A DNA stretch of 6,008 nt from an uncultured Oscillospiraceae bacterium. GTDB lineage: Bacteria > Bacillota > Clostridia > Oscillospirales > Oscillospiraceae. Position 1 is the first letter of the stretch, and every line of letters starts with the position of its first letter. The stretch lies in NCBI GenBank assembly GCA_934589665.1, contig CAKTOJ010000094.1, forward strand, positions 1 through 6,008, in the 5' to 3' direction. Position numbers and translations under genes: made by a program. The notes under the pieces are model-generated. The model was not told the origin of the DNA. It searched no databases and worked only from the letters and a program-made list of their open reading frames with translations. Below, one piece after another: positions 5,110-6,008 of the stretch.

Positions 5110-5997
5110 ATGAAACGACAGAGAAAAGCGGATCTAATGCTGGTGCTGGCCACCAGCTTCTGGGGAATTTCAAATTGTCTGGTGGCGATCTGCCTAAGGG
5201 ATATGCAGCCGCTGACGCTCAACGCCTTTCGCTTTCTTTCGGCCTTCCTCGTCCTTGGCACGGCATTCCGAAAGCGCGTGTTTCATGCCGGACGCGAGAC
5301 GATCCGGTACAGTGTGCTTGTGGGTCTATGCATCGTGGCGGTCTATCTCGGTGCGACGTATGGTATTATGTTCACCAGTGTGTCCAATGCGGGCTTTATC
5401 GGCGCGCTGACCGTTGTATTTACACCGGCGCTTGAGTTTGCGCTTTACCGCAGGAAGCCGGAACGGAAGTTCGGCTTCGCCCTCGTGCTGTGTGTGATCG
5501 GCATTGCACTCATGACGCTCAACGAGGCGCTCAAGCCTGCGCTGGGTGACATTCTCTGTCTGCTTGTGCCATCCTTTTACGCCGTCGACCTGATGATCAC
5601 GGAGAAGGCTGTGGCCAGGCCGGAGGTCGATCCGATTGCGCTCGGCGTGTGCCAGACGGCGGTGACAGGCGTTGTGATGCTTGCACTCTCGCTGATTTTT
5701 GAAACGCCCCGTCTGCCGGGCTCGGCGAAGGTCTGGGGCGCGGCGCTGTTCCTCGGCATTTTCTGCTCGGGCATCTGCTTTATCATTCAGAGTGTGGAGC
5801 AGCAGTTCACCACGGCGAACCACGCGAGCCTGATCTTCACGCTCGAGCCGGTATTCTCAGCGGCCTTTGCCTATTTCCTGCTCAGTGAGCGGCTCACGCC
5901 GCGCGGGTATTTTGGCGCGGCGCTGATGCTGATGAGTCTGCTCATCATGGAGCTGGATATCTCTGAAGTGCGAAAAAAAGGCAAAAAAACGCCATAA
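5110..5997 (+). CDS. EamA/DMT-family (RhaT/YdcZ-like) transporter, substrate unknown
   Basis: This is a 295-aa integral membrane protein, the usual length for a ten-helix EamA-family drug/metabolite transporter, built from two five-helix halves. The start KRQRKADLMLVLATSFWGISN is characteristic, with the basic end followed by the first helix and its FWG motif. The first EamA repeat ends in the segment from SNAGFIGALTVVFTPALEF (92-110) to GIALMTLNE (131-139). The second contains SLIFTLEPVFSAAFAYFLL (240-258), SERLT (259-263) and GAALMLMSLLIMEL (269-282), which match the conserved end of EamA domains. The C-terminus is a basic cytoplasmic tail (RKKGKKTP). The start is ATG 5110, with AGAGGAG at 5095-5101 (8-nt spacing). 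An in-frame ATG at 5002 lies inside the glycosyltransferase gene and would add 36 non-typical residues. The family exports metabolites or amino acids; the substrate cannot be inferred. Whether it shares a transcript with the glycosyltransferase (95-nt gap) is unclear. Confidence 0.9.
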   Translation: MKRQRKADLMLVLATSFWGISNCLVAICLRDMQPLTLNAFRFLSAFLVLGTAFRKRVFHAGRETIRYSVLVGLCIVAVYLGATYGIMFTSVSNAGFIGALTVVFTPALEFALYRRKPERKFGFALVLCVIGIALMTLNEALKPALGDILCLLVPSFYAVDLMITEKAVARPEVDPIALGVCQTAVTGVVMLALSLIFETPRLPGSAKVWGAALFLGIFCSGICFIIQSVEQQFTTANHASLIFTLEPVFSAAFAYFLLSERLTPRGYFGAALMLMSLLIMELDISEVRKKGKKTP

Positions 5998-6007
5998 AGC
6001 CGGCGTT
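5988..6007. terminator. Possible terminator hairpin at the window edge (truncated)
   Basis: AACGCC (5988-5993) and GGCGTT (6002-6007) are reverse complements around ATAAAGCC, overlapping the transporter stop codon. Seven A residues lie immediately before (5983-5989, partly in the stem), so the reverse strand would carry a T-run after the stem. This suits a terminator for a gene arriving from the right on the - strand, or a bidirectional one. The window ends at 6008, so neither the + strand tail nor the neighbouring gene can be checked. Confidence 0.35.
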
Positions 6008-6008
6008 G

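Overview
The window looks like chromosome of a GC-rich, Gram-positive anaerobe of the Clostridia, most likely near the Oscillospiraceae. The reasons are strong AAGGAGG-type ribosome binding sites before most genes, GTG and TTG starts, an intrinsic terminator, and a clostridial type of collagen-like protein with a Cys/Pro-rich N-terminus. The taxon is inferred from style only; no rRNA or marker gene is present. All genes lie on the + strand.

Region 1 (1-3108) is the distal part of a branched-chain amino acid ABC transporter operon in canonical order: the 3' end of livH (permease), livM (permease), livG (ATPase) and livF (ATPase). The genes are separated by 2-10 nt and the operon ends at a clear rho-independent terminator. 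The substrate-binding protein (livK) is not in the window and is presumably upstream.

Region 2 (3109-5014) is the accessory and most interesting part. A structured intergenic region holds an 18-bp stem-loop, a sigma-E-like promoter candidate embedded in an inverted repeat, and a small leader hairpin. It precedes a 190-aa collagen-like protein with 40 uninterrupted Gly-X-Y triplets, part of which is encoded by a 36-bp tandem repeat. A GUGA-loop hairpin follows, then a 359-aa family 2 glycosyltransferase with a TPR-like C-terminal part. The likely relationship is that the glycosyltransferase decorates the threonines of the collagen stalk, by analogy with BclA-type exosporium glycoproteins and their neighbouring glycosyltransferases. 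This is inference, supported by adjacency and by every threonine of the collagen region sitting in the Y position.

Region 3 (5015-6008) holds a long leader stem-loop and a 10-TM EamA/DMT-family transporter of unknown substrate. The window ends in what may be a truncated terminator hairpin.
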